Shown here: piece by piece, positions 24,623 to 33,303 of the stretch | How positions within the stretch are numbered: position 1 is the stretch's first letter | Layout of the letters: every line of letters begins with the position of its first letter | Program-made: the position numbers and the translations under genes | Notes under the pieces: model-generated | Databases searched by the model: none | The model's input: the letters and a program-made list of their open reading frames with translations, nothing else | What the model was told of the DNA's origin: nothing | DNA from: Ancylobacter pratisalsi | GTDB lineage: Bacteria > Pseudomonadota > Alphaproteobacteria > Rhizobiales > Xanthobacteraceae | Assembly: GCF_010669125.1 (NCBI RefSeq) | Contig: NZ_CP048630.1 | Coordinates: forward strand, 744,001 to 808,000 | Direction: 5' to 3' | DNA: 64,000 bases

Positions 24623-25069
24623 ATGGCAGGTCGCACGAAGAAGGCGCAGATCTCGGTCTACCTCGAGCCCGACATAATGGACATGCTGGCGCACTACGCC
24701 GTCCAGCGCGACCAGTCCATGTCCCTGATCGCCCAGGCCGCGATCGCCTCTTTCCTGTCGCCCGACAGTGCCGAGCGTCAGGAGGCCGCTCTTGCCCGGC
24801 GCCTCGGTCAGATCGATCGCCGTCTCGCGCGGCTGGAGCGCGACGTCGGCATCTCGACCGAGGCCTTCGCCACCTTCGTCCGTTTCTGGCTGACCACCAC
24901 ACCGGCGCTGCCGGAACCGGCCGCCCAGGCGGCAAAGGCCAAAGTCTCCGAGCGTTACGCAGCCTACACCCGCGCGCTCGGTCGGCGCTTGGCCAAAGGG
25001 CCGCAGCTGCGGCAGGAAATCGTGGAGGATGTTGCAGGGCTGGAGAACGACGGGAGCGGTCGGTATTGA
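24623..25069 (+). CDS. CopG-family ribbon-helix-helix protein
   Basis: 148 residues: N-terminal RHH (KKAQISVYLEPDIMDMLAHY, VQRDQSMSLIAQAAIASFLS), then a helical region. The ATG at 24623 lies after the traG stop; a GTG at 24614 overlapping the stop is also possible. In related elements this gene lies between traG and trbB, and may regulate the trb operon or accompany the relaxosome. Here trbB is 14 kb away because of cargo. Confidence 0.8.
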   Translation: MAGRTKKAQISVYLEPDIMDMLAHYAVQRDQSMSLIAQAAIASFLSPDSAERQEAALARRLGQIDRRLARLERDVGISTEAFATFVRFWLTTTPALPEPAAQAAKAKVSERYAAYTRALGRRLAKGPQLRQEIVEDVAGLENDGSGRY

Positions 25070-25452
25070 CCCATACCTGGCTCTCCGCGGCTCCTCCAGC
25101 GACGTCCGCTTCGCGCCCGCTTCTCGGCCGTTCATCCGGCAACGGCCGAGGCCCGAAAGCCGACATAGCGAGGTGGGGCACCTCGGCACTTTTGAGCCAT
25201 TGCCAGACTCTGGAGCCGCGCCAAAAACGTGTCGTTCAGCTGCTTGCGTAGAAGGCGAACGTCGGCTCGAAGCTTAAGGGCGAGAGCGAGCCAAAACGGC
25301 ATTTCGACGTAGCGATCCGCTGCAGCCAGATATGGTCCACGGCGGCTGGTTGAAACGGGCTAACCCGAAGGGTATCGGAAGGAGCCGTCACTTGAGCGCA
25401 TTAACGTTCTAACCTTCGCTGCATTGAGGTGCCGCCCCTATAGAGGACTCCA
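25070..25452. other. 383-bp junction region between transfer genes and cargo
   Basis: No gene seen. A perfect 10-bp hairpin CTCGGCCGTT/AACGGCCGAG (25123-25150, loop CATCCGGC) may end the rlx-traG-copG transcript. The segment from about 25250 onward has different base use and precedes the first cargo gene. Confidence 0.5.
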
Positions 25453-27261
25453 ATGCGCAAGCCTGACCTAAAGGCCAATGACATATGCACCTGCGGCAGC
25501 CGGCGCACTTATGGGGAGTGCCATCAGCCGATCTACGAAGCCGCCAAGGGCAAAGCCGTCGCGGTGGCGCAGGAGATCTACGCTCGGGAGTGGGGTGTGA
25601 ATTCCGATCATTACGGCGCCGAGGGGCTTTACGCCGCCCTAGCGTCCGAGTTGGTCGCCGCCGGCAGAATCTCGCGGGTGCTCGACATTGGCTGCGGCCT
25701 GGGCCAAGGGCTGGAGGCCCTATCAGAGGCTGTCCATGGTCCCGACCGGCTGATCGCCGGTGTCGATGAGAACCCGTATTGTCTGGCCGCGGCTGCCACG
25801 CGGCTTCGCCTTCCGGCCGAGGCAGTCGCCAGCCCGCGGGTAACATCGAAGCTGGGCTTGAAGCTCTACGACACCGTTCCCGCAGCAACGCCGATCGCCG
25901 TCCAAGGCGACCTAGTTCTGGTGCAGGCCAACGTGCTCGTCTCGGACAGGCCATTCGAGAAGTGGCTTCGGGCAAACGGGCAGTTTGACGCCATTACTCT
26001 GTGGTTTACTGGCGGCCACAAGGCCCGGTCGCTGACTAAGGTTGCTGAGCGCATCGAGGCCGAGAGCGACGAGGACTTCCGCTGGGCGATCGAGGATCAG
26101 GTCATGGAGATTGCGATACGCCATCTGCGCGCGGGCGGGCTCATCCAGATCGTGACTCGAGCTACCGGCGACGTGGAGGCCCTGCGCCTTGAATTGGAGT
26201 GCCATCGGCGTGACGCCATCGTGGACTTTCCAGTCGAGTTGGTCGGGGTGAAGGCTTACCCCTATGCCGAGCCGACAGCTTCGGGCGCCATTGTCGTGGG
26301 AAGTGCTTGCGGCGTTTCTGTGACGGGCCAGCGGGCGGCGTTCTCCACTTTGTTGCGCGCCCGCGAGGTTTCGACCGAGGCTGCGACGGCCGAGCTTTTC
26401 AAGCGGGTCAACAGGACGCCATTCAACATCGCTCCTGAGCGGGGTCCGGAGCTGTCCGAGGCAGTGTTCGGATCCGGCGACTGGACCCTCAATCCGCGCG
26501 CCTCCAAGGCGGACTTTTGGGCGGTGCCCGAAGACAAGGCGGTCTATCTCACCTGGGCGGGGCTGGGCAGCTTGTGGAGCGTGGCGTTCGTGACCTACTC
26601 CATCATCGACGCCGCCTCGGCAGCCTCACGCGAAGCGGGGCTCAAGGATGCCGCGGCCATCAACATTGGCCAGCTCTGGCACGACCTCAACCTGCAAGGT
26701 TATGTTGACTACGCCAAGCTGTTGATCAAAAAGGACTCGCCTTGGCCGCCGGGTTTGGGGATGCCCGACCCCGACGCGCCATTGTCGTCACCACAAGGTC
26801 GCCTGAACAACCTGTTCTATGGCGCCTTGAGCTGGATTCTACTGCACGAGATCGGTCACGCTCACCTTGAGCATATCCCCTATCTGTCGGCGTCGGACAT
26901 GGTCCGCCAGGAGGTCCAAGCCGACGATTTTGCCACCGAGTGGGTGCTGAACGAGGCCGGCGCTGGCTTGGACCGAGAGTTCCGGGTGTTTATGGTGATT
27001 ACCGCCTTAGCCTGGCTCTTCCTGTTCGAGCAGGCGGGCGGTCAGGACACCCAGCATCCGCCGGCGATCAGACGCTTCGCCGCCGCCGCTCGTTCTTTTA
27101 ATCTCGGTGAACGAAGCGTAGCCTATGAAAATGGATACTACGTTCTGAAGGCCCTTTTCGACCCGCGAGGCTCGGTGCCGCCCAAGCGGCCGACGCCGCG
27201 GCAGGCTTTCGAGGCTATTGCCAAGCGCCTGGAAGAGCTGTTCCCCGCACGCGGCGAATGA
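25453..27261 (+). CDS. SEC-C / methyltransferase-like / HExxH metalloprotease-like fusion
   Basis: 602 residues, three parts. (1) Residues 12-24, CTCGSRRTYGECH, fit the SEC-C zinc motif C-x-C-x8-C-H. (2) Residues about 74-290 look like a SAM methyltransferase: VLDIGCGLGQG, acidic turn in IAGVDENPY, then FDAITLWFTGG and HLRAGGLIQIVT. (3) Residues about 340-600 contain HEIGH (465-469) and EVQADDFATEW (from 487), the zinc-ligand pattern of HExxH proteases with a downstream E..AD helix, as in Lit/peptidase U49-like proteins. I do not recognise this combination. It faces the CBASS operon tail to tail, so a defence role is inferred only from location. Confidence 0.7.
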   Translation: MRKPDLKANDICTCGSRRTYGECHQPIYEAAKGKAVAVAQEIYAREWGVNSDHYGAEGLYAALASELVAAGRISRVLDIGCGLGQGLEALSEAVHGPDRLIAGVDENPYCLAAAATRLRLPAEAVASPRVTSKLGLKLYDTVPAATPIAVQGDLVLVQANVLVSDRPFEKWLRANGQFDAITLWFTGGHKARSLTKVAERIEAESDEDFRWAIEDQVMEIAIRHLRAGGLIQIVTRATGDVEALRLELECHRRDAIVDFPVELVGVKAYPYAEPTASGAIVVGSACGVSVTGQRAAFSTLLRAREVSTEAATAELFKRVNRTPFNIAPERGPELSEAVFGSGDWTLNPRASKADFWAVPEDKAVYLTWAGLGSLWSVAFVTYSIIDAASAASREAGLKDAAAINIGQLWHDLNLQGYVDYAKLLIKKDSPWPPGLGMPDPDAPLSSPQGRLNNLFYGALSWILLHEIGHAHLEHIPYLSASDMVRQEVQADDFATEWVLNEAGAGLDREFRVFMVITALAWLFLFEQAGGQDTQHPPAIRRFAAAARSFNLGERSVAYENGYYVLKALFDPRGSVPPKRPTPRQAFEAIAKRLEELFPARGE

Positions 27262-27331
27262 CTGTATCGTGCGTGATATCGGCTTGTTTCCCGAGCGGCC
27301 GAACGCGGCCGGCGGATGCAGCCCATGGCGA

Positions 27332-27362
27332 AAACGGCCATGCAAGAACCGCATGGCCGTTT
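27332..27362. terminator. Bidirectional terminator between fusion gene and cap2
   Basis: AAACGGCCATGC/GCATGGCCGTTT is a perfect 12-bp stem with loop AAGAACC, A-rich before and T-rich after, between convergent genes. It fits termination from both sides. Confidence 0.75.
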
Positions 27363-27487
27363 CTGCCTGTCCTACTGAGGGTCGGCCTCGCCGGCGAGCC
27401 CGCGCCAACAGCTGACATCGACAGTCCGTCTAAAACGTACATTCACAGCAGCAGCGTTGACGCGAGCAGCTTGATATCCGCACACCA

Positions 27488-29326
27488 TCAGGCCACCTCG
27501 TCGAGGCGCTTAGGCCCGCACGCTACGCAACGAGCAGAAGGCCATCGCCGATTGACCGTTCGAACGCCCTCTTCAACTTCGCCAAAAGCGGAGCGCCAGC
27601 CTTCGGTCAGCTGCCCGCCAAGTGACGCGATACGGCGTGGCGACGCGACGAATACACGACTGAAAGATTGCGCGGGTGGATCGAGAAGACAATCCAGCGC
27701 GACTTCTGCGATCATCGCGTTCACGTAGGCCAACTCCACCGGCCCGTAGGGCTGATAATGCGCACCGCAGGCTGGCTCCTCCTGAGCGATATTCCCGCCG
27801 TCCGGCCACTCCACAGCCGTGATTTCGGGTGCGCCGGTACGCCCGATGTGACATTGAAGGCAGCCATCCCCTTGGCCAATGGCAACCGCGTGGCCGGCGC
27901 AGGCATGGGCCTCAGTCCACCCGTAGACAATGGGCCGTCCACGCCCTTGCCGGACATGCCAGCGATTGAGCGCGCTCTCTGCGACCCAGTTTCCGGTCGC
28001 GGCGACGATCATATCGGCCGCTGCTAGCTGATCTTTGTTGCGCGCGATTAGTTGATGCAGACTGCAAGCGCGATATTCGACCTTCAAATGCGGAAAATCG
28101 GCCTGCAGCCTTTCGGCCAGAGCTTCGGCCTTGTTGCGCCCCACAGCGGCGGCGCCGAGCGGATGGCGCCCGACGTTGGGCCAGGCTAACGCCTCGGGGT
28201 CGACCAGGATGAGGTGGCCGACGCCCGTTTGGGCCAGCGCGCAGGCGACCGGCGCCCCGACGGAACCGCAACCAATCACCACAACCGTTGCGCCGAGCAG
28301 CCGGCGCGTGCGGGGATCCTGGCCGCGCCCATGCACCCAATCGGCGTCGGCCCGCTGCACCAGGGTTCTGACGACCGGAACCGCTCCGAAAAAGCGGCCG
28401 AGCAGCAGCGGCTGTGGGGTATGACCAGGCCGAAATCCCACGGAGAGGGGTTCGTCAGGCGCTCGCGGCCGGCCCTTGCGCCGCTTTGGATTGTGCGCCC
28501 TTACCGCGATTAACGCGGCACCCCCGCGTCCAATCGCGCCAAGCAGCGCCAGCACCTCATCCGGCTCGCCTTTTGCCGCCTCCTCCAATACCATCTTTGC
28601 CCCGCCATCGAGCCTTTCAGCTAAGCGGTACAGATCGGTGGCAGTCTCCGGGTATTCCGCAGGAAGCAGTGGCGCGTCGAGCCAGAGGAACGCGGCGGCT
28701 TCCGTCTTCACCGGAGTTTTGTCGCCAAAGCGGTTACGCACCCATTTCGCAATCGCGTCCTGGTCGTCTCCGGCGACTTCGAGACCCTTGCCGCGCCACA
28801 CATGAACCACCCGCGAGGGCGGCTGGGGTGCTACCAGGCTAAACAGGTTTTCGCCCTGCGAATGCACCCGGTAACCCCAGTAGGTGACAAACTCCTCGCG
28901 GAAGTCGCGCTCGACGGTGCCGCCTTCCAGCAGTTCCTCGGTCAGCCGGACCGAGCGGTTTAGTAGATCCATCGCGACCTCGGAGGGATCATCAGGATCC
29001 CACTCGGCCATGTTAGGCAATAGGCACAGAATGCCGTCGCTCTCGACGTGCGGCCACGTCATGGGCTCGGGATGGTCGACCAGCGCAGTCCTGACCGGCG
29101 TTGTCGGAAACAGCGCGCCGGCTACAAGATCGATTTGGCGGGTCACTCCGTCGGAAAACACCACGCTGATCCGCCAAGCGGCGACGATCCAGTCCCGGCT
29201 CGGATAGTCGCTGGCGATCGTTGCACTGTCGAGACGCTCGGGCGCCTGCCCCGCTCGCTCGCGTAGGGTCTTTTCGAGCAGGAGCGCCGCCCGTCGCCAA
29301 TCGAGGGGGAGACCATCCTCAGGCAT
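27488..29326 (-). CDS. cap2: Cap2-type E2-E1 conjugation enzyme (CBASS)
   Basis: 612 residues. The N-terminal E2-like domain has the candidate catalytic Cys101 in HVESDGILCLLPNMAEWDPD. The C-terminal ThiF/E1 domain has the nucleotide loop VVVIGCGSVGAPVACALA (about 348-365), LILVDPEALAWPNVGRH, the ligand region CLQCH and a candidate thioester Cys520 in EEPACGAHYQPYG. Cap2 conjugates the CD-NTase C-terminus to target proteins and so primes it. The ATG at 29326 overlaps the cyclase gene by 8 bp; the longer frame upstream is a shadow of the cyclase. No Cap3 protease gene is adjacent. Confidence 0.85.
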   Translation of the reverse strand: MPEDGLPLDWRRAALLLEKTLRERAGQAPERLDSATIASDYPSRDWIVAAWRISVVFSDGVTRQIDLVAGALFPTTPVRTALVDHPEPMTWPHVESDGILCLLPNMAEWDPDDPSEVAMDLLNRSVRLTEELLEGGTVERDFREEFVTYWGYRVHSQGENLFSLVAPQPPSRVVHVWRGKGLEVAGDDQDAIAKWVRNRFGDKTPVKTEAAAFLWLDAPLLPAEYPETATDLYRLAERLDGGAKMVLEEAAKGEPDEVLALLGAIGRGGAALIAVRAHNPKRRKGRPRAPDEPLSVGFRPGHTPQPLLLGRFFGAVPVVRTLVQRADADWVHGRGQDPRTRRLLGATVVVIGCGSVGAPVACALAQTGVGHLILVDPEALAWPNVGRHPLGAAAVGRNKAEALAERLQADFPHLKVEYRACSLHQLIARNKDQLAAADMIVAATGNWVAESALNRWHVRQGRGRPIVYGWTEAHACAGHAVAIGQGDGCLQCHIGRTGAPEITAVEWPDGGNIAQEEPACGAHYQPYGPVELAYVNAMIAEVALDCLLDPPAQSFSRVFVASPRRIASLGGQLTEGWRSAFGEVEEGVRTVNRRWPSARCVACGPKRLDEVA

Positions 29327-30365
29327 GACGGCCGCCGCCGGCACTGCTGACCGCGTCGGCCGCCGCAGCCGTCGCGCTGAGCAGGCCGGCCGAGCTGATG
29401 ATGGCGGGGGCGGACACGGATGCGCGCTGCTCTTCCTCCAACCGCTCGCTGAAGAAGGTGGTCGCGAACACCTTGTCCCAACAGTTGAGCGCTTTCTCGC
29501 GCGTGCAGTCGGCTTGGAAGAGCGGCTCAAGCGTGTCGATCGCCTCTGTCAACTTCGCACGGAAGTAGCGCGCCTTGGCGTCGTCGGCCCCACTGGTGAT
29601 GGTGTCGCCCGGGGTCACCGGGTGGGCGACGACGAGGTTCCAGTTCAGCCGATCACGGATGGCAACCATGGCGTCGTAGAGCGCGCGATCCTCGCGATCT
29701 TTCGCGCAAAACTTCTCGGTCGTCAGAACCGAGATGCCAAAGCCGCTGAGGATCGAGCCGCGCCAGCTGTAGCGGCTGCGGGCGTATTTCTTCAGGTCGC
29801 GATTGATGCGGCGCAGCTGGATGCCGTTGGCGGATGCGGCGCGCTGGTCCTCGTACCAGTCCGACACATCGCGGGCATCGGACCGCTTCCAGCCGCTGCT
29901 CGCCGCCAGCTCGTAATGCACCTCTTCGCCGAAGACGGTGTCGGTGACGACGCGACGGTAGACCGGCAGATCAACGTGGTAACCCTTCTCGTAGAAGACA
30001 CGCACGCAGTTGGACCGCACCTCAGGCGCATACTTGAACTTGCCGTCGTCGACCGCGTCGCGCACCATCCAGCGCGCCTGCAGGGACGTCATCTCGGCCT
30101 CGCGATCGCCGACCAGATCCTTCTTGTGAAAGTAGACCCCGTCGTCGATGTCATAGTCGTTGTCGGGATCGCGGCACATCGTCTTCATGGCGTAGCTGCC
30201 CTGTTTGACGAACTCGATCGGCTTGGGCTTGCCGGCCTTATCCAGGCCGTTCCGCAGCCGCGTCCGGTTGGAGTTACGCCGGTCGCGCATTGCATCCTGC
30301 TCGCTCTTGGGCAGCGTCACATCCTGATCGTGGTACGCACGCACATCTTTGGCGCAGTCGAACAT
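29319..30365 (-). CDS. CBASS CD-NTase (SMODS nucleotidyltransferase)
   Basis: 348 residues. The nucleotidyltransferase core has FVKQGSYAMKTMC (GS loop) and DNDYDIDDGVYF (first two catalytic acids); the third acid is in YHVDLPVYRRV. The C-terminal helical part follows, with a flexible end DAVSSAGGGRHA. CD-NTases make cyclic oligonucleotides on phage infection. The layout resembles DncV (DIDDG, HVDLPVY), but clade and product cannot be assigned. It lies 12 bp after the patatin gene and overlaps cap2. The Gly-rich tail ending in Ala is the expected Cap2 substrate. Confidence 0.9.
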   Translation of the reverse strand: MFDCAKDVRAYHDQDVTLPKSEQDAMRDRRNSNRTRLRNGLDKAGKPKPIEFVKQGSYAMKTMCRDPDNDYDIDDGVYFHKKDLVGDREAEMTSLQARWMVRDAVDDGKFKYAPEVRSNCVRVFYEKGYHVDLPVYRRVVTDTVFGEEVHYELAASSGWKRSDARDVSDWYEDQRAASANGIQLRRINRDLKKYARSRYSWRGSILSGFGISVLTTEKFCAKDREDRALYDAMVAIRDRLNWNLVVAHPVTPGDTITSGADDAKARYFRAKLTEAIDTLEPLFQADCTREKALNCWDKVFATTFFSERLEEEQRASVSAPAIISSAGLLSATAAAADAVSSAGGGRHA

Positions 30366-30377
30366 CGCCTATCCTTC

Positions 30378-31517
30378 CTATTTGTCAGTGAAAGCGGGAC
30401 GCCAGACGGCGCCGGTGGCCGGCATCGCCGGCAGATCGTGCATGAGTTGACGAATCATGCACCCGTCGGCGCTGTTGGAATCGTCGCAGGCGCTCTTGGT
30501 CAGATCGGCGTCGGTGTGCGCCTGGCCGACCAGCCGGTCCATCGCCTCTGGGCGGGAGTCGTCGAGGGCAAGATACGGCATCATGCTTGCCGGAACCGGC
30601 TTGTTGGGAAAGCGCACGCGACGGATCGAGCGGCCGCAGTTGCTGATGGCGTTCGTTAAAAGCCGCGCCATGTGGTCGAAGGCGAACTCCTGTGCCGAGA
30701 TGCTGAGCGGCGCGACGTCAGCACCCAGCGACCAGTCGAGCATGGAGCGGTGCGCGCTCTCTGCGTCGAGGTGATCACCCTCGGGACGCGGACATGTGCC
30801 GAGTGAGTAGATCTCGATCGGACGGTCGGGCGGCGCCACCGTCAGCGCGTCCACGAGCCCGACCATTATCGGATTATTGGCCCAAAGCCCCCCGTCGGCG
30901 AACACCTGCTTTGGCCCGCCCGGATCGTTTGGGTCGTCGATGGCGGCGAGCGAGCGGTAGATTGGCGCGGCGCTCGTCGCCATGCAAACGTCCACCAGCG
31001 GATAGCGATCGTCGCGTACGCCGCTCTTGGGAGTCTTCTTGAAGACCCACGCCCGGTGCTCGCTCATCAGTACTGTCGGGATCGCGAGCGAGATGCCGCG
31101 ACCTTCGAATACGTCGATCATGGTTACGTCGTCGAGCACGCCGCGCAGCGCTTCGCGCAACGCCTTGTCGCCCTCGCGTACGAAGCGGCTGCCTTGGCTC
31201 GCTCGGTAGATCGCACTACGCTTCCCCGCGATCCGATGAGGAAAGATCTTGGGGCCGTGCTCACGATAAAGCGCCACCACTTCCGTCATAGGCCGCCCGA
31301 CGGCCAGTGCGCAGCCGACGATCGCGCCGGTGCTGGTCCCGGTGATCAAGTCGAAGCCACGTCCCAGATCGAGGGCCGATTCGCCTCGAATTCGCGCGAA
31401 CTGATCAGTCAGGCGGGCGAGAAACGCCGCTGTATAGATGCCCCGCATCCCCCCGCCATCCAAACTAAGTACGCGGTAAGGCCGGTCAGCCCTCTGATTT
31501 TGCTCGTCTTCCCCCAT
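30378..31517 (-). CDS. capV: Patatin-like phospholipase effector (CapV type)
   Basis: 379 residues with the patatin fold: oxyanion loop LSLDGGGMRGIYTAAFL, nucleophile elbow LITGTSTGAIVGCALA, and the dyad Asp in VFADGGLWANNPIMVG. In CBASS, CapV is activated by the cyclic nucleotide and degrades membrane phospholipids, killing the infected cell. The ATG at 31517 has GAAGAAGG eight bases upstream; a TTG 15 codons upstream is a weaker option. First gene of the − strand CBASS operon. Confidence 0.92.
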   Translation of the reverse strand: MGEDEQNQRADRPYRVLSLDGGGMRGIYTAAFLARLTDQFARIRGESALDLGRGFDLITGTSTGAIVGCALAVGRPMTEVVALYREHGPKIFPHRIAGKRSAIYRASQGSRFVREGDKALREALRGVLDDVTMIDVFEGRGISLAIPTVLMSEHRAWVFKKTPKSGVRDDRYPLVDVCMATSAAPIYRSLAAIDDPNDPGGPKQVFADGGLWANNPIMVGLVDALTVAPPDRPIEIYSLGTCPRPEGDHLDAESAHRSMLDWSLGADVAPLSISAQEFAFDHMARLLTNAISNCGRSIRRVRFPNKPVPASMMPYLALDDSRPEAMDRLVGQAHTDADLTKSACDDSNSADGCMIRQLMHDLPAMPATGAVWRPAFTDK

Positions 31518-31592
31518 TTGCGCGACCTTCTTCCCCTGATCGAACGGTTGCCCCGCCAGCAACTCACGTCCATATGATGTGGGGGCGCGGAG

Positions 31593-31621
31593 TTATCGCG
31601 TCAAGTAACTAGATGCGATAA
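31593..31621. promoter_or_regulatory. Candidate CapW operator in the CBASS divergent promoter
   Basis: Perfect 7-bp arms TTATCGC (31593-31599) and GCGATAA (31615-31621), centres 22 bp apart, lie between divergent capV and the WYL gene. The right arm overlaps an extended −10-like TGCGATAAT (31614-31622) directed to the WYL gene. It is well placed for repression of both promoters. Confidence 0.6.
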
Positions 31622-31655
31622 TGTTGATAGAATCGCGTTTGTGGACGGATATGTT

Positions 31656-32567
31656 ATGGATGAGAATGGCGAGCGTCGGCGCTGGGGTGTTCAAAGGCGC
31701 CTTGAGTTCATAGACTTCAGGCTGTTCTGGGACGGCCGCTTCAACCGTAGCGACCTCTCGGCCACTTTCGCTATCTCAGCCCAGCAGGCGTCAGCCGACA
31801 TATCGCAGTACGAGAAGATCTCGCCTGCTAATTTGCGATACGATCGCGCAGAGAAGGCCTACATTCGTACCGATGGCTTCTCGCCCGCGTTCATTGGCCA
31901 AACGATTGAGCGCTACCTGTTGCAGTTGGTGGCCATCGAGAACCGATGGATGCGCCCAGAAGATACTTGGTTCGATGCGATTCCACCGGTCGAGGTTATT
32001 ACTCTAGGCCGGCGGCCAACCGACCCGACGGTTCTGTTGCGCGTGCTGGACGCGATCCGGAAACGGCAGGAGATCGACATCGGCTATGCATCGCTCACCG
32101 GTTCAGTGCAGCCCTCTAGAACGATCGCTCCTCACGCACTCGCTCATAGTGCTGGTCGTTGGTACGTCCGCTCGTGGTCTAAAGACCACAACGACTTCCG
32201 CGACTACAATCTGAACCGCATAGCGGCCGTCAGCGATAACCGGCCCGCTGCGATTGATCCGACCCTCGATTTTGAGTGGGTCCATAAAATCAACCTCGAC
32301 ATCCGGCCTAACCCGAAACTTTCGCCCGAACGCCGGGCGGCCGTAGCAGCCGAGCACGGTATGACGGACGGAAGGCTGTTGCGGCCGTGTCGCTTGAGCC
32401 TCAGCTTTTACCTGATGAGCGAGTATAATCTCGACGTCGAGGCGGGCGTTCTTAAGCCGGAAAAGCAGCAGATCGTGCTGCAAAATCGGGACGAGGTGAC
32501 TCAGGCCCGAGCTCTATCGCGTCAGATGTCGATCGAAGCGTTGACGCGTGCCTTGCAGGTGAACTGA
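31656..32567 (+). CDS. WYL-domain regulator, CapW/BrxR-like
   Basis: 303 residues: N-terminal winged helix (RRLEFIDFRLFWDGRFNRSD, LSATFAISAQQASADISQYE), a WYL domain around residues 130-200 (DIGYASLTGSVQPSRTIAPH, WYVRSWSKDHNDFRDYNLNR) and a C-terminal dimer domain. CapW proteins repress CBASS operons and release DNA on a ligand signal. Divergence from capV and the palindrome between them support this. An in-frame GTG at 31641 would add five residues. Confidence 0.85.
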   Translation: MDENGERRRWGVQRRLEFIDFRLFWDGRFNRSDLSATFAISAQQASADISQYEKISPANLRYDRAEKAYIRTDGFSPAFIGQTIERYLLQLVAIENRWMRPEDTWFDAIPPVEVITLGRRPTDPTVLLRVLDAIRKRQEIDIGYASLTGSVQPSRTIAPHALAHSAGRWYVRSWSKDHNDFRDYNLNRIAAVSDNRPAAIDPTLDFEWVHKINLDIRPNPKLSPERRAAVAAEHGMTDGRLLRPCRLSLSFYLMSEYNLDVEAGVLKPEKQQIVLQNRDEVTQARALSRQMSIEALTRALQVN

Positions 32568-32622
32568 TCGTGAAAAGCCAAGATCAAATACCCTTTCTTC
32601 GGTCCAAGCGCCGCTGCCTGTC

Positions 32623-33303
32623 ATGGCGATAGCGGCCAGCCTTTTGTTCGGAAGCCTTGCCCGAGCCGATTCTGGGGAAGGGTCCGACACCGACATTCTG
32701 ATGATCAATCTCGAAGACGAGACGCGCCATGTGTCGATCGGTCATCTCTCCCTCTTCGTTTATCCTTGGCGTCGACTGGAACAGGACGCGCAGTCCGGTG
32801 ACCTCTTCACTTGCCACCTGGTTAAGGAAGCGAAGGCGTTAGTCGATCCCGACGACTATCTGGGGCAGCTTCAGCGCTCGTTCCAGTTTCGTCAAAGCTA
32901 CCGAAAAGAGGTCGAGCAAGCATCGGACCTCGGTTGGTATCTGGTCCTATTCGGCGATGAGATGAACTCGGCGTTGCTCGCCAAACGCGCGCTGTGGTGC
33001 ATCAGAACTGTCTTGATCGCCCGTAGCGCCGAGCAACGTGCTCCGATCTTCGCTCCCCAAGAACTCGCCAAGCAAACACGATCTCCGCCGGCACGGGACC
33101 TGCTTGTCCGACGGCACCACCATCGCGACGACGACAGCCTTCGACAGGCCCTACGCGTGTTCCTGGAAAATGAAACTCCCTCAACAGCTCCCCCGATTGG
33201 TGCTGACAAGAGTATATTCATCACGCGGTTTGCCGAGACTGCGAACAAGGTTGCTCTGCAGACCCTTAGGCAGGAGGACGAGAGCAGAGCAGGCTATCTA
33301 TAG
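32623..33303 (+). CDS. MNT-like nucleotidyltransferase-fold protein
   Basis: 226 residues. The N-terminus has ASLLFGSLARADSGEGSDTD, close to the minimal nucleotidyltransferase pattern GS-x-ARG...SD-x-D but with Ala for the usual Gly. The rest is helical (KRALWCIRTVLIARSAEQRA) and may be HEPN-like. Such folds act as AMPylating antitoxins or small-molecule transferases. The gene follows the WYL gene by 55 bp, has no clear ribosome site, and its start is uncertain; only CTG at 32614 is otherwise possible. Its link to CBASS is unknown. Confidence 0.55.
   Translation: MAIAASLLFGSLARADSGEGSDTDILMINLEDETRHVSIGHLSLFVYPWRRLEQDAQSGDLFTCHLVKEAKALVDPDDYLGQLQRSFQFRQSYRKEVEQASDLGWYLVLFGDEMNSALLAKRALWCIRTVLIARSAEQRAPIFAPQELAKQTRSPPARDLLVRRHHHRDDDSLRQALRVFLENETPSTAPPIGADKSIFITRFAETANKVALQTLRQEDESRAGYL

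Noticed and set aside
25453..27261. This gene as the missing Cap3
   Set aside because: Its metal motif is HExxH with a downstream E..AD helix, not the JAMM pattern of Cap3.
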